Numbered from the stretch's first letter, positions 52,806 through 62,299 are shown. The stretch is DNA of 64,000 bases from Corynebacterium fournieri (GCF_030408775.1 NZ_CP047210.1:186001-250000); one strand, 5' to 3'. Numbers and translations are program-made. The notes: a model not told the origin generated them from the letters alone.

Positions 52806-53855
52806 ATGACCACCTATTTCGAGCCGTCCTACGGCACCGTTTCTGATGCCGCTTCCGGCACTGCCGGGGCTGCTTCCACCACCTCATTCGAGCCTGCGAG
52901 AATGCAGGAACTTGAGCTTCGGCCGCCTGCGGTGCTGGACCAGTCCAACCTGGTCGACCCGGTGAAGGCGCCGCCGAAACAGGGCTGGCGCAAGCTTGTC
53001 CACTCCGCCAGCCGCGGCCGTATCAACCCCGGCGGATCGCGCAAGGAACTCGAGCAGCAGCAGCTTTTTGGCGCCATCCGGGCGCCGCTGCGCGGGGACT
53101 ACCGCATCGCCGTGATGAGCCTGAAGGGCGGGGTGGGCAAGACCACCACCACGGTGGCACTCGGCGGGGTGTTCGCGCAGACCCGTGGCGACCGCGTCAT
53201 CGCCATTGACGCCAACCCGGACTTGGGCACGCTCGCCCAGCGCGCCGCCACCGCGCCGCCGGCAACCATCCGCGACCTGCTGCAAGCCCCCGACACGGAC
53301 CGCTACCCGCAGGTGCGCGCCTACACCAACCAGGCCTCGTCCCGCCTGGAGGTCATCGGTTCTGAGCGCGACCCGGCAGTCAGCGAGGCGTTTTCGGAGC
53401 ACGACTACCGCTGCGCCATCGACATCCTGCAGCACCACTACAACGTCATGCTCACCGATTGCGGCACCGGTTTGATGCACTCCGCCATGGCGGGCGTGCT
53501 CGACTTGGCCAACACGCTCGTGCTGGTCACCTCGCCCGCGCTCGACGGCGCGCAGTCCGCCTCCGCGACCCTGGACTGGCTCAACCTGCACGGCTACGAC
53601 CAGCTCGCCGCCAACGCCGTGGTGGTGGTTTCGGCGTCCGCGCCCGGCAAGCCGACCATCGACATGGATAAGGTCGCCGAGCACTTCGCGTCGCGCACCC
53701 GGGCCGTGCACACCATCCCGTACGACCGCCACCTGGCGGAAGGCGCGGTGGTGGACCTGGAGCGCATGGCCCCGGCGACGCTGAAGGCCTACCAGCACCT
53801 CGCGGCGACGGTCGCCACGGACTTCGGTTCCTGGCACCGCCACGCTGCCTGCTAG
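52806..53855 (+). CDS. Orphan MinD/ParA-family ATPase with disordered N-terminus
   Basis: 349 residues. About 100 residues of low-complexity Ser/Thr/Ala and charged sequence precede a deviant Walker A ATPase: [18 protein letters not shown] (about residues 104-121), Walker A' [16 protein letters not shown] and switch [15 protein letters not shown]. The architecture resembles the EspI-type and MinD-like ATPases of mycobacteria that accompany secretion or septum functions. No ParB, ESX or pilus genes adjoin it. A TAGGCT element upstream and GGGGGA before ATG 52806 mark its own expression signals. Confidence 0.83.
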   Translation: MTTYFEPSYGTVSDAASGTAGAASTTSFEPARMQELELRPPAVLDQSNLVDPVKAPPKQGWRKLVHSASRGRINPGGSRKELEQQQLFGAIRAPLRGDYRIAVMSLKGGVGKTTTTVALGGVFAQTRGDRVIAIDANPDLGTLAQRAATAPPATIRDLLQAPDTDRYPQVRAYTNQASSRLEVIGSERDPAVSEAFSEHDYRCAIDILQHHYNVMLTDCGTGLMHSAMAGVLDLANTLVLVTSPALDGAQSASATLDWLNLHGYDQLAANAVVVVSASAPGKPTIDMDKVAEHFASRTRAVHTIPYDRHLAEGAVVDLERMAPATLKAYQHLAATVATDFGSWHRHAAC

Positions 53856-53865
53856 CCCGGCGCGC

Positions 53866-53871
53866 TAGTCT
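53866..53871 (+). promoter_or_regulatory. -10 element of a leaderless mshA promoter
   Basis: TAGTCT is 7 nt before the ATG at 53879, in the 23-bp gap after the ParA-like gene. Confidence 0.55.
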
Positions 53872-53878
53872 GGCCCGC

Positions 53879-55141
53879 ATGCGCGTCGCCATGATTTCCA
53901 TGCACACCTCCCCGCTTGAGCAGCCGGGAACCGGCGACGCGGGTGGCATGAACGTCTACGTCCACAACACCGCCACCCAGCTGGCCCGCAAGGGCGTGGA
54001 GGTGGATGTGTTCACCCGCGCGACCCGGCCCAGCCAGGGCGAGGTGGTTCACGTCGAGCCCGGCTACCGGGTGGTCAACGTGGTGGCCGGGCCCTACGAA
54101 GGGCTGGAAAAGCACGACCTGCCCACTCAGCTGGCCGCGTTTTCCGGCGGGGTGGTGCAGTTTGTCCGCGCGAACGGTTTGGCATACGACCTCATCCACT
54201 CCCACTACTGGCTGTCCGGCCAGGTGGGTTGGCTGCTCGCGGATCTGGCGGGCATTCCGCTGGTGCACACCGGGCATACGTGGGCGGCGGTGAAAAACGC
54301 CTACAGCACGGATGCCTCGGAGTCGGAGGCCCGGCGCATCTGCGAACAGCAGCTGGTGGACAACGCTGAAACGCTGGTGGTCAACACCGAGGATGAAACG
54401 AGCGAGCTGGCCCGCTTCTACGACGTCGATCCGGCCAAGATCTCCGTGGTCAGCCCAGGTGCGGACACGGATCTGTTCACCCCGGGCACGAACCGCAACA
54501 CGGAGCTCGCACGGCGCCACCTGGGCATTCCGCTGCACGCGAAGGTGGTCGCGTTTGTGGGCCGGCTGCAGGAGTTCAAGGGCCCCCAGGTGCTCCTGCG
54601 CGCGATGGGGGAGGTGGTCCGCCGCGGCCGCGTCGAGGGCCCGCTGCGGGTCATCATCTGCGGCGGGGCGAGTGGGGCGGGCTCGTCGGTGGAGCGCTAC
54701 CGCCAGCTCGCCGCCGAGGAGGGCATTGGCGGCTGCACGCGCTTTCTGGGTCCGCGCCCACCGGAGGAGTTGGTCAGCATCTACCAGGCCGCGGACATTG
54801 TCGCGGTGCCCAGCTACAACGAGAGCTTCGGCCTTGTCGCGGTGGAGGCGCAGGCCGCGGGCACGCCGGTCATCGCCGCGCGCGTCGGAGGTTTGCCACT
54901 GGCCGTCGCGGACGGGGAGACCGGGCTGCTCGTCGCGGGCCACGGCACGCCCGAGTGGGTGGAGGCGTTGGAGCAGTTGCTTATCGACGACGAAACGCGC
55001 ATCCGCATGGGCGAATCGGCTGTCGCCCACGCCAAGGCGTTTAGCTGGTCCGCCTCGGCGGAGCAGCTGCTCAGCGTCTACGCCGGCACCCTCGACGGGT
55101 ACGTCCCGGGTGAGGCCACCCGGGACGCCGGAGGGATGTAG
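53879..55141 (+). CDS. mshA: D-inositol 3-phosphate glycosyltransferase (mycothiol synthesis)
   Basis: 420 residues of the GT4/GT-B fold. N-terminal acceptor-binding [21 protein letters not shown] and [12 protein letters not shown], and donor-site [16 protein letters not shown] and [23 protein letters not shown] with the EX7E-type glutamates. It joins GlcNAc from UDP-GlcNAc to inositol 3-phosphate, the first committed step to mycothiol, which is the cofactor for the adhE product in this window. Position before gpmA matches corynebacteria and mycobacteria (Rv0486). Confidence 0.96.
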   Translation: MRVAMISMHTSPLEQPGTGDAGGMNVYVHNTATQLARKGVEVDVFTRATRPSQGEVVHVEPGYRVVNVVAGPYEGLEKHDLPTQLAAFSGGVVQFVRANGLAYDLIHSHYWLSGQVGWLLADLAGIPLVHTGHTWAAVKNAYSTDASESEARRICEQQLVDNAETLVVNTEDETSELARFYDVDPAKISVVSPGADTDLFTPGTNRNTELARRHLGIPLHAKVVAFVGRLQEFKGPQVLLRAMGEVVRRGRVEGPLRVIICGGASGAGSSVERYRQLAAEEGIGGCTRFLGPRPPEELVSIYQAADIVAVPSYNESFGLVAVEAQAAGTPVIAARVGGLPLAVADGETGLLVAGHGTPEWVEALEQLLIDDETRIRMGESAVAHAKAFSWSASAEQLLSVYAGTLDGYVPGEATRDAGGM

Positions 55142-55156
55142 CGGGCTGAGGCGCTA

Positions 55157-56293
55157 CTACAGGTGGTTGGTGATCTCCTGGGCGGCTGAAGCGCCGAGCC
55201 AGAACCCGATCTGCTCGGAGTGGTGTCCCACCGCCTGCTCCACCTCGGCCGGGTTGAATTGGCCGTGGGTCGCCTTGTCCGCCAACGCGGCGGCGTCTTG
55301 CTGCGCGTTGCCCACTGCCTCCTGGAGCTTCCCGCGCGGCTCTGGCAGCTCAAAGTCCGGGTTGAGCTCGTCGATCTGCTGGCTCACCTGCTTTTCCTCG
55401 TCCGCGGTGATGCCGAACTCGGCGCGCGGGGCGGAGGAATCGGGCAGAGTGAAGTGCTCGTTGACCTGGCCGTCGGGGATGCCGTAGGCGTCCTCGAGGA
55501 TCCGGTCCGCCGGCTGGGCCTTGCCGAGCGGGCCGAGCGTCATGGAGCTGACACCGATGATGGAGTTGTCTCGCGGGTCGAAATTCACACCGCCGGAGTC
55601 GCCATGCTGGTAGCTCAACCCCCAGCTCCACACGCCGTTTCGGGTGCGCCCGATCTGGGTGGCGCAGTTGCGCCCGGAGGTCGAGCCGTCCTTGCAGATG
55701 GGCTGGCCGAAGTTGTCCGCCGAGACCTCGCCGGGCTGCAGGGTGCGGTAGTCCTTGATCCCGCTCAGTGCCACAGGCTCGCCTGCGTTGCCGCCGTTGT
55801 AGTCGCGCGAATTGGAGATGTTGGTGGCGGAGACGTTGTCGTCGATGCGCATGATGCCCCAGTCCGCAGTGCGGATGCTCTCCATCGGATCGGACAGGTC
55901 GATCGCGCCGGGCTTGAGGTCGTTGGAGGCGATGCGCTCGCCGATGCGCGGGTACTTGCCGTCTACTGGCACGGAAAACTCGTTTTTGATCGGCGGCAAG
56001 CCGGGGGTCGTGTTGATGCAGTGGGAGGCGGTCAGCATCACACGCTGCGTGTCGCCTTCCATCGTGCGCACGGTGCCGGTCGGGCCCTGGGTGCAGGTGC
56101 GCAGCCAAGCCATCGGCGAGACCTTCAGCTCGTCGCCGCTGGGCAGAGTCATCGTCTCAGGTGCTTTCTCCGGGAAGCTGCGGAACGGAGCGCCGGGGGC
56201 GGCGAGTGCCGGCTCGGCCGCTGCGGCTGGGACGGCCAGGGCCGGGGTGAGCAGTAGCGCCGCGGCGGCGGCCAAGAAACGCGTCTTTTTCAT
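55157..56293 (-). CDS. Secreted trypsin-like serine protease, copy 1
   Basis: 378 residues from ATG 56293 behind GGAGGA. Signal peptide KKTRFLAAAAALLLTPALAVPAAA. Triad: His in LTASHCIN, Asp in RTADWGIMRID, Ser in GDSGGV; paired Cys (WLRTC and SHC; IC and NC). A helical C-terminal extension of ~100 residues (FGITADEEKQVSQQIDELN onward) follows the protease domain. It shares order and wording with the next protease, so they are paralogues. The target outside the cell is unknown. The start is 2 nt after the stop of a small overlapping-frame ORF. Confidence 0.88.
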   Translation of the reverse strand: MKKTRFLAAAAALLLTPALAVPAAAAEPALAAPGAPFRSFPEKAPETMTLPSGDELKVSPMAWLRTCTQGPTGTVRTMEGDTQRVMLTASHCINTTPGLPPIKNEFSVPVDGKYPRIGERIASNDLKPGAIDLSDPMESIRTADWGIMRIDDNVSATNISNSRDYNGGNAGEPVALSGIKDYRTLQPGEVSADNFGQPICKDGSTSGRNCATQIGRTRNGVWSWGLSYQHGDSGGVNFDPRDNSIIGVSSMTLGPLGKAQPADRILEDAYGIPDGQVNEHFTLPDSSAPRAEFGITADEEKQVSQQIDELNPDFELPEPRGKLQEAVGNAQQDAAALADKATHGQFNPAEVEQAVGHHSEQIGFWLGASAAQEITNHL

Positions 56294-56295
56294 GG

Positions 56296-56454
56296 TTATC
56301 CTCCGATTCCGAATTTTTCTTCTATTACGAGCCCGCCCCACAGGCCGACCTCGTTGATGCGCCTATCTGCACGGCGGGCAGCCTCGTCCGGGCTCAGTGC
56401 GCCCCGAAGGGCGTCTTCTGCGGTGCGGAGTGCGCTGGGGCAGCCGCCACCCAT
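56296..56454 (-). CDS. Possible 52-residue small ORF coupled to the protease gene
   Basis: From ATG 56454: MGGGCPSALRTAEDALRGAL and then an Asp/Glu/Arg-rich stretch ending EEKFGIGG. Its codon choice and composition look protein-coding. The stop TAA lies 2 nt before the protease ATG, and its last codons supply the GGAGGA ribosome site. It overlaps the signal-peptide ORF at 56394-56504 in another frame. It may be the mature part of that secreted peptide after a frameshift. Existence as a protein is uncertain. Confidence 0.4.
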   Translation of the reverse strand: MGGGCPSALRTAEDALRGALSPDEAARRADRRINEVGLWGGLVIEEKFGIGG

Positions 56455-56504
56455 GCCAAAGATGCCACCAATGTCGAGGCGGTAAGCAGTACAGGGTTTC
56501 GCAT
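56394..56504 (-). CDS. Possible 36-residue ORF encoding a signal peptide
   Basis: MRNPVLLTASTLVASLAWVA followed by AAPAHSAPQKTPFGAH: a basic start, hydrophobic core and AHSA-type cleavage site, then only ~10 residues before TGA. TATGCT stands 6 nt before the ATG (leaderless). The very short mature part and the coding-like continuation in another frame suggest a frameshifted or broken small secreted protein gene. Confidence 0.4.
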   Translation of the reverse strand: MRNPVLLTASTLVASLAWVAAAPAHSAPQKTPFGAH

Positions 56505-56510
56505 ACTTCG

Positions 56511-56516
56511 AGCATA
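56511..56516 (-). promoter_or_regulatory. -10 element before the signal-peptide ORF and protease copy 1
   Basis: Reads TATGCT on the minus strand, 6 nt before the ATG at 56504. Confidence 0.4.
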
Positions 56517-56562
56517 ACCGCTGCGATCCGCAATTTTTGGGCGGCGAAAAAATGGGGGTGGT

Positions 56563-57669
56563 CTAGCGCAAGTACTCGTCGATGGCCGCGCGTACCTCGC
56601 CTGCTCGGCCCCGCGCCGCCGCGTCCGCGCGGCCGGCCAGATCCTGGGCCGCCGCAACCGGATTGGGGGCGGACGGCAGCTGCGCCGCCTCCGCGCTCAG
56701 TTGCGCCGCATCGGCTTGGGCGCCCATCACGGCGTTGTCCAGCATCTCACGCGGCTGCGGGCCGTCGACCGTTTCCGGAGCCTGCGGGGAAGACTGCGCG
56801 ACCTCCTCGTACAGCGGCGCGAAATCAGCCCGGTCGGCCGGCGCAGCCGGGGTGAACGCTTGGTTGACCTGGCCGTCGGGAATGCCGTAGGCGTCCTCAA
56901 CCGCCCTGTCCACCTGCTGCGAATTACCCAGCGGGCCGAAGCCGATGATGCTCAATCCCACAGCCTCGCCCGTGCGCGGGTCGTAGTTGATGCCGCCGGA
57001 ATCCCCGGGCTCGTAGCCCACGCCGAAGTGCCACACGAAGTTCTGAGTGCGAAACATTTGCACGCCGCAGGAGCGGCCGGTGCGCATACCGTCCTTGCAC
57101 ACCGGCTCGCCGGCGTTGTCGAAGCTGATCAGTTCGTCTGCGCGCAGGTTGCGGTAGTCCTTCACCCCGGTAATTGCCACAGGGGAAGACGGGCCGCGGC
57201 CCTTCTGGTCCCGGGAGGTGGAGGTGCCGGATGCGTCCACCCCTTGGTCCAGACGCACCATTGCCCAGTCCGGCTCGTCGATGATGCGGTAGAAATCCAT
57301 CAGCTCGCCATTGCCGATCTCGAAGGGTGTGCGCTGTTTGTCCACGGCGCCCACGCGCGGGTACTGCACTCCGCCGCCTTCGCGCACCGGCGCGAACACG
57401 ACCGGCAAGACGGTTTTGCTCTTGGACTCGAAGCAGTGGGCCGCGGTAACCATCACCTGCTGCGTGTGCCCGTCAGGAGTGCGTACGGTGCCCGCCGGTC
57501 CCTGGCTGCAGCGGGCGGTGTGGGCGAAAGAATCGGAGTCGTTGAACTGCATGGCAATCGGCGCGCCGGGCGCGGCCAGTGCCGGGGCAGCAGCTGCGGA
57601 AGGTGCGGTCAGGGCGCCGAGAGCGACGCAGGCGGCGGCGAAAGTGGCGGGAAGGGAAGTTTTGCTCAT
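56563..57669 (-). CDS. Secreted trypsin-like serine protease, copy 2
   Basis: 368 residues from ATG 57669. Signal peptide SKTSLPATFAAACVALGALTAPSAAA. Triad: His in VTAAHCFES, Asp in EPDWAMVRLD, Ser in PGDSGGI. The Ala/Gln-rich helical C-terminal tail (about 275-368) parallels that of copy 1. It shares APALAAPGAP just after the signal and DAYGIPDGQVN with copy 1, showing duplication. TAGGGT lies 8 nt before the ATG. Divergent from gpmA. Confidence 0.88.
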   Translation of the reverse strand: MSKTSLPATFAAACVALGALTAPSAAAAPALAAPGAPIAMQFNDSDSFAHTARCSQGPAGTVRTPDGHTQQVMVTAAHCFESKSKTVLPVVFAPVREGGGVQYPRVGAVDKQRTPFEIGNGELMDFYRIIDEPDWAMVRLDQGVDASGTSTSRDQKGRGPSSPVAITGVKDYRNLRADELISFDNAGEPVCKDGMRTGRSCGVQMFRTQNFVWHFGVGYEPGDSGGINYDPRTGEAVGLSIIGFGPLGNSQQVDRAVEDAYGIPDGQVNQAFTPAAPADRADFAPLYEEVAQSSPQAPETVDGPQPREMLDNAVMGAQADAAQLSAEAAQLPSAPNPVAAAQDLAGRADAAARGRAGEVRAAIDEYLR

Positions 57670-57677
57670 GCCTTTAG

Positions 57678-57683
57678 ACCCTA
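57678..57683 (-). promoter_or_regulatory. -10 element of protease copy 2
   Basis: Reads TAGGGT on the minus strand, 8 nt before the ATG at 57669. Confidence 0.45.
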
Positions 57684-57736
57684 AACCCGCCCCGTAACGG
57701 CCGACTCGTTGCACCATCCGTGGCATGCTTGAAGGC

Positions 57737-58483
57737 ATGGGTAACGGAAAGCTGATTCTCGTGCGCCACGGGCAGAGCGAGTGGAATAAGTCGAACCAGT
57801 TCACCGGCTGGGTGGACGTGGACCTCACCGAACAGGGCGAGGCCGAGGCGGTCAACGCCGGCAAGCTCTTAGTGGACAAGGACGTCCTGCCGGACGTGCT
57901 GTTTACCTCGCTGCTGCGCCGCGCCATCCGCACCGCAAATATCGCGCTCAACGCCGCGGACCGCCACTGGATCCCGGTGGAGCGCAACTGGCGCCTCAAC
58001 GAGCGCCACTACGGCAAACTGCAGGGCCTGAACAAGGCGGAGATCCGCGAGGAGTTCGGCGAGGAGCAGTTCATGGAGTGGCGCCGCTCCTACGACACCC
58101 CGCCGCCGGAGATTGACACCGACAACCAGTACGCGCAGACCAACGACCCGCGCTACGCCTTCCTGCCCGAGGTGCCGCGCACCGAGTGCCTCAAAGACGT
58201 GGTGGAGCGTTTCCTGCCGTACTACATCGACGTCATCGCGCCGCAGGCTATGGCCGGCAAGAACGTGATGATCGCCGCGCACGGCAACTCCCTGCGCGCT
58301 TTGGTGAAGTACCTGGACAACATCTCGGACGAGGACATCGCCGGGCTGAACATCCCCACCGGCATGCCGCTGGTCTACGAGATCGACGAAAACGGCAAGG
58401 TGCTCAACCCGGGCGGCACCTACCTGGACCCGGAGGCCGCTAAGGCCGGCGCCGCTGCGGTGGCCAACCAGGGCCAGAAGTAG
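57737..58483 (+). CDS. gpmA: Phosphoglycerate mutase (2,3-bisphosphoglycerate-dependent)
   Basis: 248 residues from ATG 57737. Phosphohistidine motif [10 protein letters not shown] (His about residue 12), substrate-site [14 protein letters not shown] and second catalytic His in [15 protein letters not shown]. Interconverts 3- and 2-phosphoglycerate in glycolysis. The start at 57737 fits GpmA ([11 protein letters not shown]) and has CATGCT 7 nt upstream; an ATG at 57725 is less likely. Fixed position between mshA and senX3 as in related genomes. Confidence 0.96.
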   Translation: MGNGKLILVRHGQSEWNKSNQFTGWVDVDLTEQGEAEAVNAGKLLVDKDVLPDVLFTSLLRRAIRTANIALNAADRHWIPVERNWRLNERHYGKLQGLNKAEIREEFGEEQFMEWRRSYDTPPPEIDTDNQYAQTNDPRYAFLPEVPRTECLKDVVERFLPYYIDVIAPQAMAGKNVMIAAHGNSLRALVKYLDNISDEDIAGLNIPTGMPLVYEIDENGKVLNPGGTYLDPEAAKAGAAAVANQGQK

Positions 58484-58494
58484 AAGCCGTCCAC

Positions 58495-59664
58495 GTGACG
58501 CCGATTCTCGCCTTCCTTGTCGGCGCCGCGCTGACCGTGCCCGCTGTGCTGCTTGGCCAGCGGGCGCTTCGCTGGCGTGCCCGCAACCTTGCCGTGGACA
58601 GCGGCGAAGACTCCGGGGTGAGCACCGTCAACCAGGTGCTGCACTTGGTCACCCAGGGCTCGCCCACCGGCATCGCGGTGATCAACCGCCGCGGCAACGT
58701 GATGCTGTCCAACGCGCGCGCCCACGACATGTCGCTGGTGCACGACGGCAGCGTCAACCCACGCGTGCTCGAGGTGGTCGAAGAGGTGCTGGAGAGCCAA
58801 GATGAGCACGTGCTCGACCTGGACCTGCCGCAGCGCACCACCGGCAGCCGGATCCGGAACGTGCGCGCCTTGGTTGCCCCGCTGACGTTGACGGACAACT
58901 CCTACGCCATCGTCTACGGCAGCGACGAGAGTGAAAACGTGCGCATGGAAAGCGCAAGGCGCGACTTCGTGGCCAACGTCTCCCACGAGCTGAAAACGCC
59001 GGTGGGCGGCATCGCCCTGCTGGCGGAGGCGCTGCTGCAGGACCCCACGGACCCGGAGATGGTGGAGTACTTCGGCACCAAGCTGCACAAAGAGGCGCGC
59101 CGCATGGGGGAGATGATCACGGATCTGATCAACCTGTCCAAGCTGCAGGGCGCCGAGGCGCTGCCTGACATGGCGCCGGTGCGGGTGGACGACATCGTCG
59201 ACGACGCGGTGGCGCGCAACCTGGTCAAGGCGGAAAACCACGGCATTGAACTGACCCGGGGCAAGTATTCAGGCCTGCGTGTGATGGCCGACCGCGCGCT
59301 GCTTACCGTGGCGGTGTCCAACCTGATCACCAACGCGATCAACTATTCGCCAAACGGGCAACCGGTGAGCGTGACGCAGAAGCTGGTGCGAGACAACGTC
59401 GTGCTCATCCGTGTGACCGACCGCGGCATCGGCATCGCGCCGGAGGACCAAAAGCGCGTGTTCGAGCGTTTTTACCGCGTGGATAAGGCGCGCTCGCGCT
59501 CCACGGGCGGCACCGGTTTGGGTTTGGCCATTGTCAAGCACGTGGTGGCAAACCATGGCGGTAGCATTACGTTGTGGTCGAGGCCTGGGACGGGCTCCAC
59601 GTTCACCATCGAGCTGCCCCTCTACGACCCCGAAGCCGCCGGCAGAACAGAAAAGGAAGAGTGA
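58495..59664 (+). CDS. senX3: Sensor histidine kinase SenX3
   Basis: 389 residues from GTG 58495. One N-terminal membrane span, a PAS-like sensor (about 45-145), then HisKA with phospho-acceptor His in FVANVSHELKTPVGG (about residue 165). HATPase_c follows with N box NLITNAINYSPNG and G boxes DRGIGIAPEDQ and GTGLGLAIVKHVV. With RegX3 it controls the phosphate-starvation response in mycobacteria, and the neighbouring polyphosphatase-type gene ppx fits that theme. regX3 follows 1 bp after the stop. Confidence 0.93.
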   Translation: MTPILAFLVGAALTVPAVLLGQRALRWRARNLAVDSGEDSGVSTVNQVLHLVTQGSPTGIAVINRRGNVMLSNARAHDMSLVHDGSVNPRVLEVVEEVLESQDEHVLDLDLPQRTTGSRIRNVRALVAPLTLTDNSYAIVYGSDESENVRMESARRDFVANVSHELKTPVGGIALLAEALLQDPTDPEMVEYFGTKLHKEARRMGEMITDLINLSKLQGAEALPDMAPVRVDDIVDDAVARNLVKAENHGIELTRGKYSGLRVMADRALLTVAVSNLITNAINYSPNGQPVSVTQKLVRDNVVLIRVTDRGIGIAPEDQKRVFERFYRVDKARSRSTGGTGLGLAIVKHVVANHGGSITLWSRPGTGSTFTIELPLYDPEAAGRTEKEE

Positions 59665-59665
59665 A

Positions 59666-60355
59666 GTGACGACCATTCTCATCGTTGAAGACGAGGAATC
59701 GCTGTCAGACCCCTTGGCCTACCTGTTGCGCAAGGAAGGCTTTGAGGCAGTAGTAGCCGCGGATGGGCAGACAGGGCTGGACCTGTTCGGGTCCCACAAC
59801 ATCGACTTGGTCCTGCTGGACCTCATGCTGCCGGGCATGAGCGGCACCGAGGTGTGCAAGAAGCTGCGCGCCGAGTCGTCGGTGCCCATCATCATGGTCA
59901 CCGCCCGCGACAGTGAGATTGACAAGGTCGTGGGCCTGGAGCTCGGCGCGGACGATTACGTAACTAAGCCGTACTCCACCCGCGAGCTGGTCGCCCGCAT
60001 CCGCGCCGTGCTGCGCCGCGGCCCGGAAACCGAGACGGTCGAGGAAGCCGACGAGCAGCTGCTGCAGGGCGGGCGCGTGACCATGGACGTGGAGCGCCAC
60101 ACCGTGATGGTGGACGGCCAGCCGGTGCCCATGCCGCTCAAAGAGTTCGACCTGCTGGAGTACCTCATGCGCAACGCGGGGCGTGTGCTCACTCGCGGCC
60201 AGCTCATCGACCGGATCTGGGGCGCCGATTACGTCGGCGACACCAAAACCCTGGACGTGCACGTCAAGCGCCTGCGCACCAAAATCGAGGCAGAGCCGTC
60301 GCGCCCGACCCAGCTGGTCACCGTGCGCGGCTTGGGCTACAAGTTCGAGGCCTAA
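59666..60355 (+). CDS. regX3: Response regulator RegX3 (OmpR/PhoB type)
   Basis: 229 residues from GTG 59666. The receiver domain has acidic pocket VEDEES, phospho-acceptor Asp in LVLLDLMLPG (about 52), switch Thr in VTARD and Lys in VTKPYSTRE. The winged-helix DNA-binding domain is about 130-229 (PLKEFDLLEYLMRNAGRVLTR, DVHVKRLRTKIE). Operon partner of senX3, separated by one base. Regulates phosphate-responsive genes in relatives. Confidence 0.95.
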   Translation: MTTILIVEDEESLSDPLAYLLRKEGFEAVVAADGQTGLDLFGSHNIDLVLLDLMLPGMSGTEVCKKLRAESSVPIIMVTARDSEIDKVVGLELGADDYVTKPYSTRELVARIRAVLRRGPETETVEEADEQLLQGGRVTMDVERHTVMVDGQPVPMPLKEFDLLEYLMRNAGRVLTRGQLIDRIWGADYVGDTKTLDVHVKRLRTKIEAEPSRPTQLVTVRGLGYKFEA

Positions 60356-60388
60356 AAACACCTCTCGCCGGTGCCGCCGCGGGAGCGC

Positions 60389-61300
60389 TTAGGGCGTCTC
60401 GTGCGCGGCGCGAGTGGCGGGGTGGGGGGCTCGGAGGTCGCGGTCAAGCTGCGAGCGCTTCTCGCAGTGCGTTGCCACGACACCGTACGGCTTTTCCCCG
60501 ATCAGCGCGATGAGCTCGTCTTTCATGGATTGCCAAATCGGCGTGCCGCCGGTGTGGCAGGCGGGCGCGGAGGTACACCACCAGTCGAAGTCTTCGCCGC
60601 CGCCGCCCCACTGACGGCGGTGGTACTCGCCGATGGTGGTGCGCAGGATCTCTTGGCCGTCTGAGCGCTCCTCCCACGCGTCCTCGCGCGAAAACGGCAC
60701 TTGCCAGCACACTTCCGGCTTCGTGCCGACGATGTTGCGGCCTTCAGCCATGGCGAACTGGTGGAACGCGCAGCCGGCGCCGGTCGGGTGGCCGGGGCGG
60801 TTGGCAAAGATGCAGGCGCCGTCCACGACCTTGGTCTTGATGTGGGGGCCGGCCTCCTCGTCTTCCGGGTCGGCCTCCATGGCGTCGTCTTCGTCCCACT
60901 CCAGCCACGGCTCGAGCCAGGTGGGGTCGTTCGCGGCGAAGTAGGCGTCCGTATCCGCGGGGCGCAGTTGCCAGAATTTCGCCGGCATCTCCTTGACGGC
61001 GTTGTAGACGGTGTCGCGGTCTTCCTCGTCGGCGATGTAGGCGCCGTGGATGCAGCAGCCCACCGCCGGGTTGGACTCGTCGATGCCGTGGCACTCGGGG
61101 GTGCCGAAGCGGCAGGACCAGGTGGATTCCGCCCACGTCAGATCGATGGAGAAGATGTGCGTCGGGTCGTCCGGGTGGACGAATTCGAACCATTCGCGGG
61201 GGAAGTCTGGGCGGGTTTCGCGCCCCGCCAGGATGGAGCGGCCGGCGGGTGAGTCCGCGGGGAAGCCGAGAAAAACGGGTTTCGGGGCTGGTTGATTCAC
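60389..61300 (-). CDS. Conserved Cys-rich protein of unknown function (Rv0493c-like position)
   Basis: 303 residues with ten Cys grouped as [56 protein letters not shown] and THCEKR. The early C...C...CC set resembles putative metal or Fe-S binding families such as DUF3109, but I cannot confirm a family. Rich in Trp and acidic residues, no signal peptide or membrane span. It lies between regX3 and ppx on the opposite strand, the same place as Rv0493c in M. tuberculosis. GAGGTGTGA precedes the ATG at 61300. Confidence 0.8.
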   Translation of the reverse strand: MNQPAPKPVFLGFPADSPAGRSILAGRETRPDFPREWFEFVHPDDPTHIFSIDLTWAESTWSCRFGTPECHGIDESNPAVGCCIHGAYIADEEDRDTVYNAVKEMPAKFWQLRPADTDAYFAANDPTWLEPWLEWDEDDAMEADPEDEEAGPHIKTKVVDGACIFANRPGHPTGAGCAFHQFAMAEGRNIVGTKPEVCWQVPFSREDAWEERSDGQEILRTTIGEYHRRQWGGGGEDFDWWCTSAPACHTGGTPIWQSMKDELIALIGEKPYGVVATHCEKRSQLDRDLRAPHPATRAAHETP

Positions 61301-61321
61301 ACCTCGACACGGTAGACCCGT

Positions 61322-61327
61322 TACCCT
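61322..61327 (+). promoter_or_regulatory. -10 element of a leaderless ppx promoter
   Basis: TACCCT is 6 nt before GTG 61334 (and 3 nt before GTG 61331), which favours 61334 as the start. Confidence 0.4.
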
Positions 61328-61333
61328 GGGGTG

Positions 61334-62284
61334 GTGCGATTAGGTGTATTAGATGTCGGCAGCAACACGATCCATCTCGTGGCGGTCGACGCGTACAGCG
61401 GTAGCAGGCCGACGCCGATGAGCGATTGGAAGCAACCGCTGCGTCTTGTGGAGTTGCTGGATAAAAAGGGCAATATTGAGGACAAGGGCGTGGACAAGCT
61501 TGTCGACGCTGTCCAGGAGGCATCCGACCTCGCGGACAACCTCAAGTGCGAAGAGCTGGTTGCGTTTGCCACCTCCGCGGTGCGCTCCGCAACCAACTCC
61601 GAGGACGTGCTCAAGCGCGTGGAGAAGAAGACGGGGGTGCGCCTGAACATTCTCTCCGGCGAGGAAGAAGCGCGCCTGACCTTCTTGGCTGCGCGCCGCT
61701 GGCACGGCTGGTCCGCCGGCCGCCTCACCAACTTCGACATCGGCGGCGGTTCCCTAGAGATCTCCTCGGGCACTGAGGAGATGCCGGACCTGGCAGTCTC
61801 GCTGGATCTGGGCGCGGGCCGGTTGACCCACGAGTGGTTCGACACCGACCCGCCGGAGCGTAAGAAGATCAATATGCTGCGCGATTACATCGATGCGGAG
61901 CTTGCGGGCCCGGCGGAGCAGTTCAAGGCGATGGGGGAGACCGGCCTGGCTGTGGGCACCTCCAAGACCTTCCGCTCCCTGGCGCGTCTGACGGGTGCCG
62001 CCCCCTCGTCCGCGGGTCCGTTTGTGAAGCGCACGCTGACCGCGCCGGGTCTGCGTCAGCTCATCGCGTTCATTTCCCGCATGACGGCGGCGGACCGTGC
62101 GGAGCTCGAGGGCATCAACTCGGACCGCTCCCACCAGATCGTCGCAGGTGCGTTGGTGGCGGAGGCTGCGATGCGCGCGTTGAATGTTGATAAGTTAGAG
62201 ATCTGTCCGTGGGCCTTGCGCGAGGGCGTGATCTTGAAACGCATCGACCAGGGATCCCTGGGCACCGAAAAAACGAGCCGATAA
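61334..62284 (+). CDS. ppx: Ppx/GppA-family exopolyphosphatase
   Basis: 316 residues from GTG 61334. Actin-like ATPase fold: phosphate 1 loop [17 protein letters not shown], catalytic Glu region in [12 protein letters not shown] and phosphate 2 loop [12 protein letters not shown]. It is the short, two-domain form found in actinobacteria (Ppx1/Rv0496), degrading short-chain polyphosphate or (p)ppGpp-related substrates. It is near senX3-regX3, which respond to phosphate. The next gene starts 15 bp downstream. Confidence 0.92.
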   Translation: MRLGVLDVGSNTIHLVAVDAYSGSRPTPMSDWKQPLRLVELLDKKGNIEDKGVDKLVDAVQEASDLADNLKCEELVAFATSAVRSATNSEDVLKRVEKKTGVRLNILSGEEEARLTFLAARRWHGWSAGRLTNFDIGGGSLEISSGTEEMPDLAVSLDLGAGRLTHEWFDTDPPERKKINMLRDYIDAELAGPAEQFKAMGETGLAVGTSKTFRSLARLTGAAPSSAGPFVKRTLTAPGLRQLIAFISRMTAADRAELEGINSDRSHQIVAGALVAEAAMRALNVDKLEICPWALREGVILKRIDQGSLGTEKTSR

Positions 62285-62299
62285 AGGAGACGACAACTC

